Source: Vibrio proteolyticus NBRC 13287 (GTDB lineage Bacteria > Pseudomonadota > Gammaproteobacteria > Enterobacterales > Vibrionaceae). From it: a DNA stretch of 64,000 nt. Positions 8,097-17,168 of the stretch are shown piece after piece; the first letter of the stretch is position 1, and the number at the start of each line of letters is the position of its first letter. Location: assembly GCF_000467125.1 (NCBI RefSeq), contig NZ_BATJ01000019.1, positions 1 to 64,000 of the forward strand, in the 5' to 3' direction. Position numbers and translations under genes: made by a program. A model generated the notes under the pieces. That model had not been told where the DNA came from, did not search any database, and saw only the letters and a list, made by a program, of their open reading frames with translations.

Positions 8097-9376
8097 ATCT
8101 CCGACTGGCTGGTGTGTGAAGCATCGCGACCGGTGGAAATTTCATAGCACTTCTGCCCGTGTGCTTTGAGGCAGAAAAACACCCGGCTATCAAGCTGATG
8201 ATTGACGACTTGCTGCTGGATAATCGTCATCGCCTGCTCCAGACTCATGCCATCCCGATACGGACGTGATTGGGTCAACGCCTGAAAAACATCCGTCATC
8301 GCCACAATCCGGCTCGGCATGTCCAACTCGCTGGCAGTTTTGCCAAGCGGATAACCGCTGCCATCCAATCGTTCATGATGATTAGAAGCCCACTCCACCA
8401 CGCGCTGGGACGTAAACATACTGCGTAACGCATAACGAGTATCGGTCGCGTGGCGGCGAATGCAGGTGTATTCCGCTTCGGACAATCGGCCTTCTTTATG
8501 CAAGACATTATTAGGGGTACGAAGCTTGCCGATGTCGTGCACCAGTCCCGCCAGATACAACATACGCTGTATACGTTTGGAATACCCCAATTGCTTGCCG
8601 ATGAACTCCGTTAACTCAGCCACGCGCAACGAATGCTGAAACGTAAACGAGCTTTTGGCATCGACCAACTGCGCCAAAAACTCCGCAATATGTATCGTTT
8701 CTTCCAGCCCCATCTGCGCTGAAAAAAATGGCACCGGTTCGAAATGCAGCGCCATATCTTCGATGTAATGACTCTCCATGGAAAACCAGAAGTCGTCGTT
8801 GTCCACCAGCTCACACAAATGCTGAACCATATTGGGTTCGAACAAGGTGCCACTGTTATCACCTAACTCCCTGATGATGGTGTGTTTGGCGTCCACACCC
8901 AGATTACCGAAGTGATCCGGATCGGCGATAGAATAGAGATAATCCAAGCGATCGGAGATAAACGCCAGCGCCGCCAACTGCTTTTCAACCTCGGTCAGCA
9001 CATCTAAATGAGAGAGATCCTGCCACCAGGTATGATGGTGTAAAACTGGCACTGCAAACCCCGATAACGGATGACAGCTGCTGAGCAGTTCATACCCTTT
9101 CCGACAGTGAGAGTGGGTGTCCCGGGGTAATAACTCTGACAGCAGCGGGGTCATCTCCTCGGGCTGAGTGACACCACAGTCATGGATCAGGCCGAGATAA
9201 AAAGCGAGCTGAGCCTGCTCCTCATCCCAACCCATCCGTTTAGCGCAGCGATAAGCGATATACCCGACCCGGTGACCATGATACGCATCGTTGATGCCCA
9301 CCGCATCCAGAGAATCAGCGATACCAAAGAGCACGCGACGTAAGTCAATGCTCACTTCGTCACGAAGAAAGTCCAT
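8081..9376 (-). CDS. HD-GYP c-di-GMP phosphodiesterase
   Basis: A 431-residue cytoplasmic protein with two HD-type regions. The N-terminal one (about 30-130) has a partial metal site: YHGHRVGY, then LIHDCGV and a later HHHTW. The C-terminal one (about 245-410) is a full HD-GYP domain with HSLRVAE, GLVHDIGKL, an RRHATDT segment and HHERLDGSGYP. HD-GYP domains hydrolyse c-di-GMP. No signal peptide or membrane segment is seen, so the input signal is unknown. It has its own upstream region, and its stop codon is in the loop of the shared terminator. Confidence 0.92.
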   Translation of the reverse strand: MDFLRDEVSIDLRRVLFGIADSLDAVGINDAYHGHRVGYIAYRCAKRMGWDEEQAQLAFYLGLIHDCGVTQPEEMTPLLSELLPRDTHSHCRKGYELLSSCHPLSGFAVPVLHHHTWWQDLSHLDVLTEVEKQLAALAFISDRLDYLYSIADPDHFGNLGVDAKHTIIRELGDNSGTLFEPNMVQHLCELVDNDDFWFSMESHYIEDMALHFEPVPFFSAQMGLEETIHIAEFLAQLVDAKSSFTFQHSLRVAELTEFIGKQLGYSKRIQRMLYLAGLVHDIGKLRTPNNVLHKEGRLSEAEYTCIRRHATDTRYALRSMFTSQRVVEWASNHHERLDGSGYPLGKTASELDMPSRIVAMTDVFQALTQSRPYRDGMSLEQAMTIIQQQVVNHQLDSRVFFCLKAHGQKCYEISTGRDASHTSQSEIKKGA

Positions 9377-9585
9377 TCTGTTAACCTAACTGACATGTTG
9401 TTTTTATTATGGTGCTCAGAGAGTAAAGCAAATGTGACGATTAATCCCATATTTTCTTGTGGTTATTAGGCAATTCGTGACTGAACTAACGTAGACCATG
9501 AATTACGTGCAACAAATAATAAAAGACTATTTGTAACAATAGGTTAAACTCATAACTACGGATAATATATCGCAAGGAGAACCGG

Positions 9586-10116
9586 ATGTTCACCCGCATC
9601 ATCGACGACGAGCTTGAACTGGCTCTGCCTCAACCATCATTCGCGCCGCGCTACCTGGAGCTGGTCAATACCCAGCGTGACTATCTGGCCCAATGGCTGG
9701 CATGGCCGACGAAAGCCCATAATGAAGCCTTTTTTGCTTCGTTTATCCGCAATGCTGTGAAAGATTACGCTGACGGGAACAGCATGGTCTGCGCCATTAT
9801 TTATCAGGGAGAAGTGGTTGGAAATTGCAGTTTTAATCGCCTCTATCATGACCTGAAAAAAGCCGAGGTCGGCTACTGGCTATCCGAATCCCATCAGGGC
9901 AAAGGTATCATGACTCGCGTGGTCAAAACACTGATCGACATTGCCTTCAGTGAGTTGCACATGGAAAAAGTCGAACTGAGCGCCGCGGTAAACAATACTG
10001 CCAGCCGCGCAGTGGCTGAGCGGTGTGGCATGCAATTGGAGGCGGTTCTCAGCCATCAGGAAAAGATCGGGGAACGTATTCTCGATCACGCTATTTATTC
10101 GGTGACACGAAACTGA
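9586..10116 (+). CDS. GNAT N-acetyltransferase, RimJ/RimL type
   Basis: A 176-residue acetyltransferase. The acetyl-CoA loop is VGYWLSESHQGKGIMTRVV (about 88-106), followed by the family's EKVELSAAVNNTASRAVAE and GMQLEAVL. RimL-type enzymes use acetyl-CoA to modify N-terminal amines of ribosomal proteins, and several relatives act on other amines. I therefore call the family only, not a substrate. Start ATG follows AAGGAG. It is single, between two genes on the other strand. Confidence 0.88.
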   Translation: MFTRIIDDELELALPQPSFAPRYLELVNTQRDYLAQWLAWPTKAHNEAFFASFIRNAVKDYADGNSMVCAIIYQGEVVGNCSFNRLYHDLKKAEVGYWLSESHQGKGIMTRVVKTLIDIAFSELHMEKVELSAAVNNTASRAVAERCGMQLEAVLSHQEKIGERILDHAIYSVTRN

Positions 10117-10129
10117 CCAAACCAGCAAA

Positions 10130-10153
10130 GAGGTGCCGAACCACCGGCACCTC
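10130..10153. terminator. Convergent hairpin between GNAT and transporter genes
   Basis: A 9-bp stem GAGGTGCCG/CGGCACCTC with the loop AACCAC. The T tract is weak (TCTTTG on the minus strand), so termination efficiency is uncertain. Position suits both converging genes. Confidence 0.6.
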
Positions 10154-10164
10154 CCTAACAGGTT

Positions 10165-11553
10165 TTAGACCCAGAAGAACATGGCGATCATCGTCAGAGC
10201 AATGATGCAGGCAATGTTCAGTACCAAGCCCACTCGCATCATTTCACTTTGTTTGATGTGACCTGAGCCGAAAACAATCGCATTCGGTGGGGTTGCAACC
10301 GGCAGCATAAACGCGCACGAAGCTGCAACAGCAATCAGCACCGACAGCACCACAGGTGACAGACCAAACGCTTCAGCGACCGTAGCAAACAGAGGGATCA
10401 GCAACGCGGCGCTGGCGGTGTTGCTGGCAAACTCCGTCAGGAAAACCACAAAGATCGCAATCACCAACACGATGAAGAAGATGCCCAGATGCGCGATGGC
10501 GTCACTGAGTACATTGGCCAGAAATACACTGGTTCCAGTGACTTTCAATACGTTGCTCAGACAAATCCCGCCGCCAAACAGCAGCAGCACACCCCAGTCA
10601 GCGGTTTTTTCGATGTCTTTCCAGTGCACCACACGAGCAAAACTGACCAGAATAATAGCACCCAGCGCGACGATGGTATCGAACTTGGCGTACCCGCCCA
10701 GCATGGCGTTGATCGGCTTACTGAAAATCCACAACACAACCGTCAGGGAGAAAATGCCCAGCGTCACCACTTTGCCTTTATCCCAGTGGACGGCCTCTTG
10801 ATTGAGCTCGAACTGACCGCGCAGATCCGGTTTAAGCATAAAGTACAGTACCGCAATGGCGATCGGCAGTAATACCGCCGCCGTCGGCAGGCCAAATGCC
10901 ATCCAGTCAGTGAACGTCAGACCCACTTCTGCGGCGGCAATAGCGTTAGGCGGACTGCCCACCATGGTCGCAATACCGCCAATACTGGCACTGTACGCCA
11001 CGCCTAGTAGTACAAACACATAGGTTTTATGTCCGCTGTCTGAATTGACTTTGCTCAACACCCCGAGCACCAGCGGCAACATCATCGCCGCAGTCGCGGT
11101 ATTACTGATCCACATGGAAAGCAGCGCCGTCACCCCAAACAACATAAAGACCGCCACGCTCATGCGACCTTTGGCCAAAACCAAGACTTTATCGGCGATA
11201 ACTTTATCCAGCCCCTGGACATGCATCGCGGCAGCAAGCGCAAAGCCCCCTAAAAACAGGAAAATGATTGAGTTGGCGAAGTTATTCAGCGCTGTCTGGG
11301 TATCAAACACCCCCAACAGTACGGCCATCACGGGCACTAGAATCGCGGTAACCGTCACGTGCAGAGCTTCGGTCAACCACAAAATGGCCACAAAAACCAG
11401 AATGCTGAGTCCAAGCACGACTTGCGGATCAAAGGGTAAGGTGGTGTACATCACCAAAAATAACAGGATATCGGCGATGATGATGAGGCTGTTTCGGTTA
11501 AAAAACCATTCTCGGGTATTGGAAGGTAAAGGGACACTATCGTTTCTGTTCAT
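10165..11553 (-). CDS. Na+/dicarboxylate symporter, DASS family (VcINDY orthologue)
   Basis: A 462-residue inner-membrane transporter, the same length as V. cholerae VcINDY (VCA0025) and very similar to it over its full length as I recall that sequence. The two SNT substrate/Na+ motifs are present, in ISNTATAAM (Ser150-Thr152) and FASNTASAAL (around 377-379), with the paired TMVGSPPNA and PVATPPNA loops. The family imports succinate, fumarate and malate with sodium. The start is ATG after AAGGAAT. It is a single gene. Confidence 0.95.
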   Translation of the reverse strand: MNRNDSVPLPSNTREWFFNRNSLIIIADILLFLVMYTTLPFDPQVVLGLSILVFVAILWLTEALHVTVTAILVPVMAVLLGVFDTQTALNNFANSIIFLFLGGFALAAAMHVQGLDKVIADKVLVLAKGRMSVAVFMLFGVTALLSMWISNTATAAMMLPLVLGVLSKVNSDSGHKTYVFVLLGVAYSASIGGIATMVGSPPNAIAAAEVGLTFTDWMAFGLPTAAVLLPIAIAVLYFMLKPDLRGQFELNQEAVHWDKGKVVTLGIFSLTVVLWIFSKPINAMLGGYAKFDTIVALGAIILVSFARVVHWKDIEKTADWGVLLLFGGGICLSNVLKVTGTSVFLANVLSDAIAHLGIFFIVLVIAIFVVFLTEFASNTASAALLIPLFATVAEAFGLSPVVLSVLIAVAASCAFMLPVATPPNAIVFGSGHIKQSEMMRVGLVLNIACIIALTMIAMFFWV

Positions 11554-11786
11554 TATTATATTCCTTATGAAAGCCTGTCGGCGTCGCGCCCACTGAGTCA
11601 GACAGAAACAGCGTGCATCTCTGCTCAGAGGGAACCGGAATATGATCCCACAGATTCAAACACGGAGATAATAATGATTACAAAATTGTTAACCGCATCA
11701 AGGACGAGGTTATAATTATTAAATATTTGATTTGTATTGTAATAAAAAATAAACAACACCAATAAAAGCACGAGTACGCCAGACGG

Positions 11787-13118
11787 TTATCGAACAACGA
11801 TCGGAGTGGTGAGGTGGTCATGGTAATAGGCGCTGCCCGGCACCGACTTAGCCACATACATGGCCTTATCGGCCAGCTGAATTAGCTTGCTTGCATTGTC
11901 TGACTGGCTCGGGTAGTAGCTGATGCCGATACTGACCCCGACACTCAATGTCTGATGTTCAAAACTGATCGGTTCACTGAGCTTGCGGATCAGCATCACA
12001 ACTCGGTCAAGCAAAGCCGGGACAGACTCCTGCCCAACCAGTTCACAACAGATGATAAACTCATCGCCCCCCATGCGAGCCACGATGTCATGATCGCGGA
12101 CACTATTAAGCAATCGCTTGGCAATGGTGCACAATAACGCATCCCCAGCGGCGTGCCCATGACGGTCATTCACCTGCTTAAATCCATCCAGGTCGAAATA
12201 AATCAGTGCGACATCCGAATCTCGGGACTGTGCCCGCTCAATCGCCGCATTGAGGTGATGTTCAAGCGCCCGGCGGTTGAACAACCCGGTCAGCGGATCG
12301 TGCAAAGAGAGGTGCAGCAGCTCGTTCTTTTGTTTGATGATCGCCGCGGTCTGCATCGCCACTTCTCTGGACAGTTCATTACGGGAAATGGTGGTCTGAT
12401 TGAGGGTGTGGCCGAGTTTGTGGAGAAAATCAGCCAGCAAGACAAACTCTTTGTCGAGCGTATCAACACCAACCTGGTACTGATAGTTACCACTTTGTAA
12501 CTCACGAATACACCGGGCAATGGCCCGCCGACCATGGGTGAAACGGTTGAGAATGAAAAACGCGGTGATGATTAACACCAGAGCAAAAGCACTCAGTACC
12601 GCAGCGACCAGATACATCATGCCGGTATTACGCTGTTCGGTGTCCACCAAGAGCTGACGCTGAGTACCAAGCAGTTGATCGGTGATGTTCTGCAGCACCA
12701 TGTTGTAGCGGGCAAACAGCAGATCCTGTGCACTGTCGAACTCTCTTGTCTGCATCAGGTTACGGGCATTGTTCAGCCGCTGTTCTTGCTGAAGCAATTC
12801 GTTTAGACGAGACACCAGCTTCAACATAGTATCGTTGCTGCTTTGCTTGTCCTCAATTTTCGCCGCAATTAACTCAAAGTTAGCGAGTCCGGCATTGAGA
12901 CGATCTTCTGCGCTGACGCCCTCAGACAAATACTGTTTCTGCCACAACAGGGTTCGCACCAACTCCAGTTGCCGCTGAGCCAGTGCGACCTGCTCAATCT
13001 GGCTATGCAGTTGATTATATTGAGAAACCTGACTCCAGATCAGTAACACGATCGCCGCACAGAGCAGAAAAGTGCAACTGAACTGGAAATACAACTTCTT
13101 GCGCAGCGAACGTTTCAT
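11787..13118 (-). CDS. Membrane diguanylate cyclase (GGDEF) coupled to a binding protein
   Basis: 443 residues. A membrane segment at about 10-28, a periplasmic helical region (about 30-165), a second membrane segment (about 168-190), a HAMP-like/linker coil (about 195-270) and a C-terminal GGDEF domain (about 275-435). The active site is RMGGDEF, and RDHD five residues upstream is a canonical inhibitory I-site, so the enzyme should be active and product-inhibited. It makes c-di-GMP from GTP. Its ATG overlaps the stop of the binding-protein gene (ATGA), which suggests that protein supplies its input signal. Confidence 0.92.
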   Translation of the reverse strand: MKRSLRKKLYFQFSCTFLLCAAIVLLIWSQVSQYNQLHSQIEQVALAQRQLELVRTLLWQKQYLSEGVSAEDRLNAGLANFELIAAKIEDKQSSNDTMLKLVSRLNELLQQEQRLNNARNLMQTREFDSAQDLLFARYNMVLQNITDQLLGTQRQLLVDTEQRNTGMMYLVAAVLSAFALVLIITAFFILNRFTHGRRAIARCIRELQSGNYQYQVGVDTLDKEFVLLADFLHKLGHTLNQTTISRNELSREVAMQTAAIIKQKNELLHLSLHDPLTGLFNRRALEHHLNAAIERAQSRDSDVALIYFDLDGFKQVNDRHGHAAGDALLCTIAKRLLNSVRDHDIVARMGGDEFIICCELVGQESVPALLDRVVMLIRKLSEPISFEHQTLSVGVSIGISYYPSQSDNASKLIQLADKAMYVAKSVPGSAYYHDHLTTPIVVR

Positions 13119-14104
13119 TGCAACGGCACCTCAGTCTGCATCGCACGTTCAAACGGGCGCTGATCGATCACATGGCTCAATTCCATGCTGCCACCGTCTA
13201 CTTTGCCCTGCTGCTGTGACCAGCGCATCTGATAACGCAGATTTGACATCAGGGCATTGCTCAGCGACACACGAAAAATGTAGTCGTCCCACACCCAGTG
13301 AATCAGATCATGGGACAGCCCAAGTGCGGTGGCAACCTGCCGACGCGCCCGCTCCGGATGATCGTGAATCCATTGCGTGGCCAGATTGAGCGCACTCAGC
13401 AATCGTCGGGCTTCATCGGTGTTTTGCTCGGCATACGCCCGCTGGCTGATCAGGTTAAACGACAAGGTATACACGCCGGGAATGCCCAGTTCACGCACCT
13501 GGCCGGAGGTTTGCGCGTATGCGTAGTACCCATGTGGTTCCCACACCGAAACGGCGTCGACTTCCCCGGACAGCAGTGCACTGTCGAGTTTATCGGAGGT
13601 CAGGTAGACTTTGTTGACTTGCATCGAACGCAAGCCACTGGCGATCACCACAGCATCAAAATAGAATTCGCTCGCGCTGCCGGGGGTCATGCCGACCCGG
13701 CGCTGAGATAAATCGGCAATAGCCTGAATCGGAGAGGAAGCGAGGCTCAATAGCTTAAGATCGTTATCGGATTCGACAAAGCTGGCGAGTAATACCAAAT
13801 CGTGTTGGCGACGCCGCTCAGCCAGCAGCACCGACTCGGAGGCGGTGGCGTACTCAGCCATCCCCTGATTGAGCAACTGAGCACAGCGCACACCACCTTT
13901 CATCTGAATCAGCTCAACCTTGAGACCAAACCGAGCAAACAATCCCTGCTGCTCCGCAATGATCAGTGGTGCAGAAAGTGCTGTCTTTGATACCGCAATG
14001 CGAATTACTTTATCGGCACGCTCCTGATTGCGCACAGATTGTGTGACGGTAAACAAACACACCGCAACAATCCCCGCTAAAAGCACGCCTCTGCCAGCTC
14101 TCAT
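13115..14104 (-). CDS. Periplasmic substrate-binding protein, NMT1/SsuA-like
   Basis: About 329 residues. I prefer ATG at 14104 (MRAGRGVLLAGIVAV..), which gives an N-terminal membrane anchor or signal; a TTG at 14125 would add seven residues. The body resembles the NMT1/THI5-like and SsuA/TauA group: IRIAVSKTALSAPLIIAEQQGLF, then VELIQMKGG and SVWEPHG. No ABC permease or ATPase is nearby. Instead the gene overlaps a diguanylate cyclase by four bases, so it probably senses a ligand for c-di-GMP signalling rather than import. The ligand is unknown. Confidence 0.82.
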   Translation of the reverse strand: MRAGRGVLLAGIVAVCLFTVTQSVRNQERADKVIRIAVSKTALSAPLIIAEQQGLFARFGLKVELIQMKGGVRCAQLLNQGMAEYATASESVLLAERRRQHDLVLLASFVESDNDLKLLSLASSPIQAIADLSQRRVGMTPGSASEFYFDAVVIASGLRSMQVNKVYLTSDKLDSALLSGEVDAVSVWEPHGYYAYAQTSGQVRELGIPGVYTLSFNLISQRAYAEQNTDEARRLLSALNLATQWIHDHPERARRQVATALGLSHDLIHWVWDDYIFRVSLSNALMSNLRYQMRWSQQQGKVDGGSMELSHVIDQRPFERAMQTEVPLQ

Positions 14105-14305
14105 GGTACAACCTGTACTTAACAACGAATAGAAAAACCATTATGTCCCACCATAGCCAGCTGACGGTGTTGTTATCGGAGATTGCAACTTTGTGCAGTC
14201 ACACTTATTGAGTAATTAGATTATAATTTTTAGCTGAAAATGTGATGTTTTGCCAATACAAATAATGCATAAAGAAAGCAGGAATGGCTTGGGCTAAGCG
14301 AAATG

Positions 14306-14329
14306 GAAGAGCCGTGCACACGGCTCTTC
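14306..14329. other. Perfect GC-rich hairpin downstream of hydrolase
   Basis: GAAGAGCCGTG and CACGGCTCTTC pair perfectly around CA. It lies about 60 bases past the hydrolase stop. There is no clear T run on either strand, so it may be an mRNA end-stabilising or weak termination hairpin. Confidence 0.55.
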
Positions 14330-14390
14330 ACACAGAAGCAAACATGAAGTGCTTGATTTACAAGCTGGTATACGAAATACGACGCACTGT

Positions 14391-15242
14391 TTACGCTTGA
14401 GTAAGCGCATTAAACGCATCGAACACCATGGATGATTTCATGATCCGACCATGTCCCTGGTTGTGGGTCGTCACCAGCGTGACCCGCTCGATCTCCTGAT
14501 CGGCCTGCTGAGACACTGCGTAATTGGCAAATTTATCCTGCTCGTCGTGCACGATAATGGTCGGTGCGTCACGCTGGGTTAAACGCAGGTAGGGATTGAT
14601 GGACTGAATCGGGTAGCGGTACTGCTGTTCCACTTCTGACACCACAGCATGAAACAAACGCATCGAATAACCGGAGCGCTCAATGCTACCAAACAAGTTA
14701 TCGAGGTAATCGAGGACTGGCGCAATTAATAGCATTGGTTTGTTTTCTAGTTTCGCATGTCGGCACTCCAGCGCAGAAGCCGTCCCCATACTGTGACCAA
14801 TTAACCCCGCGACCTCGTCCACACTGTCGAGGATCGCGTCCAGGCCCATGACAAAAGCCGGGATATGTCCGTAACGGCCTTCGCTTTCCCCATGAGCGGG
14901 ATGATCGTACGCCAGCGCCGTATAACCCTGACTGGCGACGTGTTCCATCAAAGGATAAAACTGGCTCGCCGATCCCGACCAGCCGTGGGTCATCACCCAT
15001 ACCGGCCCCTGACCCAAGCTATACGTGCGCAGTACACCTTCCGCCGAATGGATTTCCCCTTTGCGTAATCCTTGAGGCTCATGATTCTTTGGTTTGGCTC
15101 GTGCCGGTGTTAGCAGCAATTGACGCGCTGTTTTTCGGGCATGAGCCGGAGCCAGTGTGTGATGTAAGCGGGTACTCACATTCACGAGTGTTCTTTTTAC
15201 ACTGAACTTGTTGGAGGTATTAAAATAAATCTTCTCACTCAT
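14391..15242 (-). CDS. Alpha/beta hydrolase
   Basis: 283 residues with the alpha/beta-hydrolase pattern: oxyanion segment MTHGWSGSASQF (about 84-95), nucleophile elbow GHSMG (Ser about 150), an acidic IIVHDEQDKFA segment and a late His in NQGHGRI. There is no signal peptide, so it is cytoplasmic. Substrate unknown; esterase or lipase-like. The TetR gene lies upstream in the same direction, and a motif like the TetR palindrome sits about 30-45 bases upstream of its ATG. That suggests regulation with the neighbouring transporter. Confidence 0.85.
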   Translation of the reverse strand: MSEKIYFNTSNKFSVKRTLVNVSTRLHHTLAPAHARKTARQLLLTPARAKPKNHEPQGLRKGEIHSAEGVLRTYSLGQGPVWVMTHGWSGSASQFYPLMEHVASQGYTALAYDHPAHGESEGRYGHIPAFVMGLDAILDSVDEVAGLIGHSMGTASALECRHAKLENKPMLLIAPVLDYLDNLFGSIERSGYSMRLFHAVVSEVEQQYRYPIQSINPYLRLTQRDAPTIIVHDEQDKFANYAVSQQADQEIERVTLVTTHNQGHGRIMKSSMVFDAFNALTQA

Positions 15243-15276
15243 AATGTCGTCCTTTATGCGGTCATCATTTAATCGA

Positions 15277-15287
15277 ACGACCGTGCT
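15277..15287. promoter_or_regulatory. Possible second TetR half-operator, upstream of hydrolase
   Basis: ACGACCGTGCT matches ten of eleven bases of the reverse complement of the palindrome at 15962-15977 (ACGATCGTGCT). Placement upstream of the hydrolase start is suitable for repression. Confidence 0.4.
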
Positions 15288-15330
15288 TTTTTAATGCAAA
15301 TAATCGGTAAAACTCAAGGCCAGAACTTCA

Positions 15331-15927
15331 CTAGCGTGATACTTTCCAGCGCTCGAGCAAACACTCCACACCATGCCAGAAGCGCTGATAGCTACTCTGC
15401 TGACCATGGATGGAATAAAACAGGTGCGCACTGAGGTAGAGCCCATACAGTTCAAACACCGCCTGACCGGCCGACAAATCGGCACGGAACTCACCATTGG
15501 CAATGCCTTTATCAATCTGGATCTCAAGGTAGTGAATCCAGGTTGCGATGGTTTTTTTCAGCACCTGCTGGGTCGCATCGTGTTCGCGGCCCGTCTCTTT
15601 CCACGCATCAAGAAACATGCAGCTGCCCTGAAACGAGTGATTCCACCCCAGCCAATTGTCCAGCAGCAGTTTGAGTTTGCGTTCAATATTGTCCGACCCC
15701 AGTGCTCTGGCCGGAGAAATAACCCGCTGCGTGAACACACTGTTGGCGTACTCGACCAGTGCCACCTGCAGATTTTCCTTCGAGTTAAAGTGTGCAAACA
15801 GGCCACTTTTAGACATACCGCACTGCTTGGCCAACTCACCGATGGTCAGGCTTTCCAGCCCATCTTCACTGGCCAGTTCAAATGCTTTGCTAAGGATGGT
15901 TTCCCGGGTCAGGCGCCCTTTACTCAT
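15331..15927 (-). CDS. TetR-family transcriptional repressor
   Basis: 198 residues from ATG 15927, which has GGA eight bases upstream; a TTG at 15951 would add eight residues. The N-terminal TetR helix-turn-helix is clear: ETILSKAFELASEDGLESLTIGELAKQ, then SKSGLFAHFNSKENL. The C-terminal half is a ligand-binding domain of the type found in TetR proteins with broad effectors (SCMFLDAWKE segment). It is divergent from the AEC transporter, and a 16-base perfect palindrome lies between them. Confidence 0.9.
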   Translation of the reverse strand: MSKGRLTRETILSKAFELASEDGLESLTIGELAKQCGMSKSGLFAHFNSKENLQVALVEYANSVFTQRVISPARALGSDNIERKLKLLLDNWLGWNHSFQGSCMFLDAWKETGREHDATQQVLKKTIATWIHYLEIQIDKGIANGEFRADLSAGQAVFELYGLYLSAHLFYSIHGQQSSYQRFWHGVECLLERWKVSR

Positions 15928-15961
15928 GATGTGATCCGTCGTGACAATCAAGTTCTATATT

Positions 15962-15977
15962 TAGCACGATCGTACTA
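15962..15977. promoter_or_regulatory. Likely TetR operator between tetR and AEC transporter gene
   Basis: TAGCACGATCGTACTA is an inverted repeat, TAG-N-ACGATCGT-N-CTA, centred on the divergent intergenic region. Size and place fit a TetR operator that controls both directions. The related sequence upstream of the hydrolase supports this. Confidence 0.6.
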
Positions 15978-16054
15978 TTATGCAAATTCTTATTTGCATC
16001 ACGCTTAAATTATGCACAATAGATTCTTTACGCATGCTGTTTCAAAGGATTGAT

Positions 16055-17011
16055 ATGACTGGCATTCTCGATCAGTTGCTGTTCTCTGCGTCTATTACTG
16101 GCCCGATCTGTCTCATGCTGTTTCTCGGTGTCTTTTTAAAGCGCTCCGGTCGCATCAATGAAAACTTTATCGATGTCGCATCCAAGCTGGTGTTCCAAGT
16201 CACTCTGCCAGCCATGCTGTTCATCAGCATCGTCAATGCCGAACACGATTTCTCCTCCAGCACCCCGTTAATTCTTTACGGTGTGGCTGCCAATTTCGTC
16301 TTTTTCCTCATTGCCATTGTGGCAACCAGGAAGCTGCTGCGTGACAGCGGTGATCAAGGCGTGGTGATACAAGGTGGCTTTCGGGCCAATACCGGGATCA
16401 TAGCCCTCGCTTACGTCGCCAATGCGTATGGGGAACCCGGCGTCGCGCTGGCCGCCATTTACGTTGCAGCCATGACGTTCTTGTACAACGTCCAGGCAGT
16501 CATCCTACTGACCCCGAAAGGTGAAACGTCCGGAATGCAGGCGATCAAAGTGATGTCGAAAACCATGACGCGCAACCCACTGATTCTGGCGATTGTGATT
16601 GGTATTTTGGTTTACGCTCTGGCGATTCCCGTGCCCGACATGGTGATTGATGCCGGACAGTATTTCGCCAGCATGACCCTGCCTCTGGCGTTACTGTGTA
16701 CCGGCGGCTCGCTCGATATCAGCGCGCTAAAGCACGACAAAGCTCCCGCCTGGTTTGCCACCGGGCTGAAATTGCTACTGGCCCCACTACTGATTACCGG
16801 CACCGCCATCGGATTTGGCTTTCGCGGACTGGATTTGGGGGTGGTCTTTTTGATGAGTGCTTCGCCCACAGCGGCCGCCAGTTACGTCATGGCCCGAGCG
16901 ATGGGGGGCAACGCACAACTGGCTGCCAACATTATCGCGCTCACAACCGTACTGTCTTTATTTACCTGTACACTCGGGATCTTTTTGCTTTCCAGCCAGG
17001 CACTGATCTAA
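16055..17011 (+). CDS. AEC-family (auxin efflux carrier) transporter
   Basis: 318 residues from the ATG at 16055 (AAAGGA upstream). Upstream in-frame codons give a hydrophilic stub without a ribosome site. About ten membrane helices in two five-helix halves, with the family's Gly/Asn block GGFRANTGIIALAYVANAYG and SPTAAASYVMA in the second half. AEC members export or import small organic acids such as malate and malonate; the substrate here is unknown. It is divergent from the TetR gene with a shared operator, and ends with a strong terminator. Confidence 0.9.
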   Translation: MTGILDQLLFSASITGPICLMLFLGVFLKRSGRINENFIDVASKLVFQVTLPAMLFISIVNAEHDFSSSTPLILYGVAANFVFFLIAIVATRKLLRDSGDQGVVIQGGFRANTGIIALAYVANAYGEPGVALAAIYVAAMTFLYNVQAVILLTPKGETSGMQAIKVMSKTMTRNPLILAIVIGILVYALAIPVPDMVIDAGQYFASMTLPLALLCTGGSLDISALKHDKAPAWFATGLKLLLAPLLITGTAIGFGFRGLDLGVVFLMSASPTAAASYVMARAMGGNAQLAANIIALTTVLSLFTCTLGIFLLSSQALI

Positions 17012-17120
17012 TCCGAACGCTTTCAGTGATCGATTTCGCTCCGACGAGCGTAAGCACATGGTGTAATAAGATCTCTGTAAGAGGGAGTTTTTGTTAGCGT
17101 TTGTCTATGAAACACTTGTA

Positions 17121-17148
17121 AGGTTGTCTTAGGACAACCTTTTTTTTA
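17121..17148 (+). terminator. Rho-independent terminator after AEC gene
   Basis: The 9-bp stem AAGGTTGTC/GGACAACCTT-type arms (17121-17129 and 17134-17142) with loop TTAG is followed by eight T. Confidence 0.92.
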
Positions 17149-17168
17149 CCTCGACTCAGGGAATCGTT

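Noticed and set aside
15193..15206. TTTACACTGAACTT, partial parS2-like sequence
   Set aside because: Matches only the first half of the palindrome and lies in hydrolase coding sequence.
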